Shown: positions 62,689 through 64,000 of the stretch, piece after piece | Numbering within the stretch: the stretch's first letter is position 1 | Layout: the number at the start of each line of letters is the position of its first letter | Source of the DNA: an uncultured Bacteroidota bacterium | GTDB taxonomy: Bacteria > Bacteroidota > Bacteroidia > NS11-12g > UBA9320 | DNA: 64,000 bases | Direction: 5' to 3' | NCBI GenBank assembly: GCA_937124965.1 | Contig: CAKZLB010000059.1 | Coordinates: forward strand, 1-64,000 | Translations under genes and position numbers: made by a program | The notes under the pieces: model-generated | What the model was told of the DNA's origin: nothing | The model's database searches: none | What the model saw: only the letters and a program-made list of their open reading frames with translations

Positions 62689-62780
62689 ACCTGTAAGAAA
62701 GGATTCTAGTTGATTTTTGTTTTAAAAAATCCTTAGAATTCCTATTTCACTTGTAAAACAAAGACGTTTTTTAAAGTCAC

Positions 62781-64000
62781 TTAAAGCATCGGAGGAAATT
62801 GTCCGGGATCTGCTTCATTCATCATGCTGTATATTACAGAAAAAATGTCTTCGGCATTGGGCTTAGAAAAATAATCACCATCGGTACTGTATGCTGGTCT
62901 GTGTGCTCGCGATGTAATAGTTTTTGGTTGACTGTCTAGTAACGTGTATCCATTTTGCTTTTCCAATACTTGTTGCAACATGTAAGCTGTGGCTCCGCCT
63001 GGAACATCTTCATCTAAGAATACTACTCTATTTGTTTTTTCAAGTGATTTAACAATGTCTTTATTTAAATCGAACGGGAGTAATGATTGCACATCAATTA
63101 ACTCAACAGAAATATTGTGATTTTTCAATAAGTTGATCGCATCTTGTGCAATGCGAACACACGACCCATAGGTTACCAAGGTAACATCTGTTCCTTCCTC
63201 AAGCACTTCTACTACTCCTAGTGGTAGTGTATAACTTCCTAAATTGTCAGGCTTCTTTTCTTTTAGTCTATATCCATTTAAGCATTCAACAACTATTGCT
63301 GGTTCATCAGCTTGCAACAACGTATTGTAGAATCCTGCAGCCTTTACCATGTTACGTGGAACTAATACGTGCATACCTCGAACTGCATTGATAATCATCG
63401 ACATAGGTGAACCACTGTGCCAAATTCCTTCTAGTCTATGTCCCCTAGTCCTTATAATTACAGGGTTTTTTTGCCCCCCTTTTGTTCTATATTGAAGTGT
63501 TGCAATATCATCACTCATGATCTGGATTGCGTAAATCAAATAATCTAAATACTGTATTTCTGCAATTGGTCGAAGACCGCGTAAGGATGCGCCCACTGCT
63601 TGCCCGATAATTGTATTTTCTCGAATGCCGGTATCCATAACACGAAGCAAGCCGTGCTTTTCTTGTAAACCTGCAAAGCCTTGATTTACATCACCAATGT
63701 GCCCAACATCTTCTCCAAAAGCCAAAACTTTTGGGTCACGAGACAAAGCCTCATCAAAACACTGTTGTAGGATTTCGAAGCCATTCAATACTTCACTATC
63801 ATCGCTATATGCCGGTGGTACTTCATTGACTTTTAGAGCATTCCATTGAGACTCACTGTATAAATGGCTACTGTAACGATCATAATTTGTTTCCTTATAG
63901 GTGTTATACCATGTTAACAAGGACTCCCTTGCTGAGCTTGTTAATCCAATTGTTTCACGGAGTACTTTTGAAGCTATAACTCCGAAATCTTTTCGAATTA
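62781..64000 (-). CDS. 2-oxo acid dehydrogenase E1, C-terminal beta-type part (5'-truncated at the edge)
   Basis: The frame is open to the window edge (codons [18 protein letters not shown] before the TTG at 63920), so the protein starts outside; this is the C-terminal part of a larger E1. The visible part matches an E1-beta transketolase-like region: [84 protein letters not shown] and [13 protein letters not shown]. In Bacteroidota such E1 is often a fused alpha/beta polypeptide of a branched-chain or pyruvate-type dehydrogenase, using thiamine diphosphate; the exact substrate is undecided. Confidence 0.9.
   Translation of the reverse strand, partial: IRKDFGVIASKVLRETIGLTSSARESLLTWYNTYKETNYDRYSSHLYSESQWNALKVNEVPPAYSDDSEVLNGFEILQQCFDEALSRDPKVLAFGEDVGHIGDVNQGFAGLQEKHGLLRVMDTGIRENTIIGQAVGASLRGLRPIAEIQYLDYLIYAIQIMSDDIATLQYRTKGGQKNPVIIRTRGHRLEGIWHSGSPMSMIINAVRGMHVLVPRNMVKAAGFYNTLLQADEPAIVVECLNGYRLKEKKPDNLGSYTLPLGVVEVLEEGTDVTLVTYGSCVRIAQDAINLLKNHNISVELIDVQSLLPFDLNKDIVKSLEKTNRVVFLDEDVPGGATAYMLQQVLEKQNGYTLLDSQPKTITSRAHRPAYSTDGDYFSKPNAEDIFSVIYSMMNEADPGQFPPML

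Noticed and set aside
1-64000. Known defence systems (restriction-modification, CBASS, retrons, toxin-antitoxin)
   Set aside because: No matching signature proteins or non-coding RNAs were found; the YwqK-like MORN strands at 55054-56382 do not amount to a toxin-antitoxin pair.

Overview
The window comes from a low-GC member of the Bacteroidota, most likely a marine-type Flavobacteriales. The evidence is: eight predicted secreted proteins ending in a type IX secretion (T9SS) C-terminal sorting domain (short PNP motif, then about 70 residues of beta-sandwich); frequent Bacteroidota-type -7 promoter boxes (TAnnTTTG) 4 to 20 bases ahead of start codons; family-restricted proteins (DUF2723, DUF4834, DUF3109, LVIVD lipoproteins, WbqC type); and a 2-oxo-acid dehydrogenase E1 that looks like the fused alpha/beta form.

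Bases 1-6700 are accessory. They hold a 5'-truncated IS3-family element with an intact DDE transposase, then a single secreted beta-propeller gene bracketed by two large imperfect palindromes. The palindromes' boundary sequences obey the rule expected of an integron-type gene cassette. A 5'-truncated radC fragment abuts the second palindrome. Next come two tandem LamG/T9SS paralogues that differ in the size of a YDTT repeat linker. The block ends at a tRNA-Asp gene (minus strand) with its own terminator.

Bases 7200-64000 look like ordinary, very compact chromosome. Housekeeping genes are accA, folK, guaB, purK-purE, mnmA, rlmB-like, carB, a photolyase, a dps-like gene and the E1 gene cut by the right edge. 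Between them lie surface and envelope genes: a TonB-dependent receptor, a T9SS metzincin protease with TIG and PKD domains, a duplicated divergent pair (outer-membrane-like protein and LVIVD lipoprotein), a family 2 glycosyltransferase, membrane metallophosphoesterase, MarR-YceI-YceI, an M1 aminopeptidase lipoprotein, a DUF2723 membrane protein, a very large phosphatase-like protein with nested domain insertions, a di-haem cytochrome c peroxidase, an LpxH-like/glycosyltransferase/GH1 operon, a LamG adhesin-like protein, a GldM-C/MORN protein, a bestrophin-carbonic anhydrase pair and a sortilin-like T9SS protein.

Convergent gene ends are extremely tight: four pairs share a 4-base TTAA or TTAG double stop, three overlap by 30-54 bases and one pair abuts. 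The strongest candidates for something not routinely described are the cassette-like element at 1271-3000, the doll-in-doll phosphatase at 43722-47567, the duplicated divergent pair at 21137-25320, and the bestrophin-carbonic anhydrase and GldM-C/MORN arrangements. No CRISPR array, rRNA, phage module or recognisable defence system was seen.
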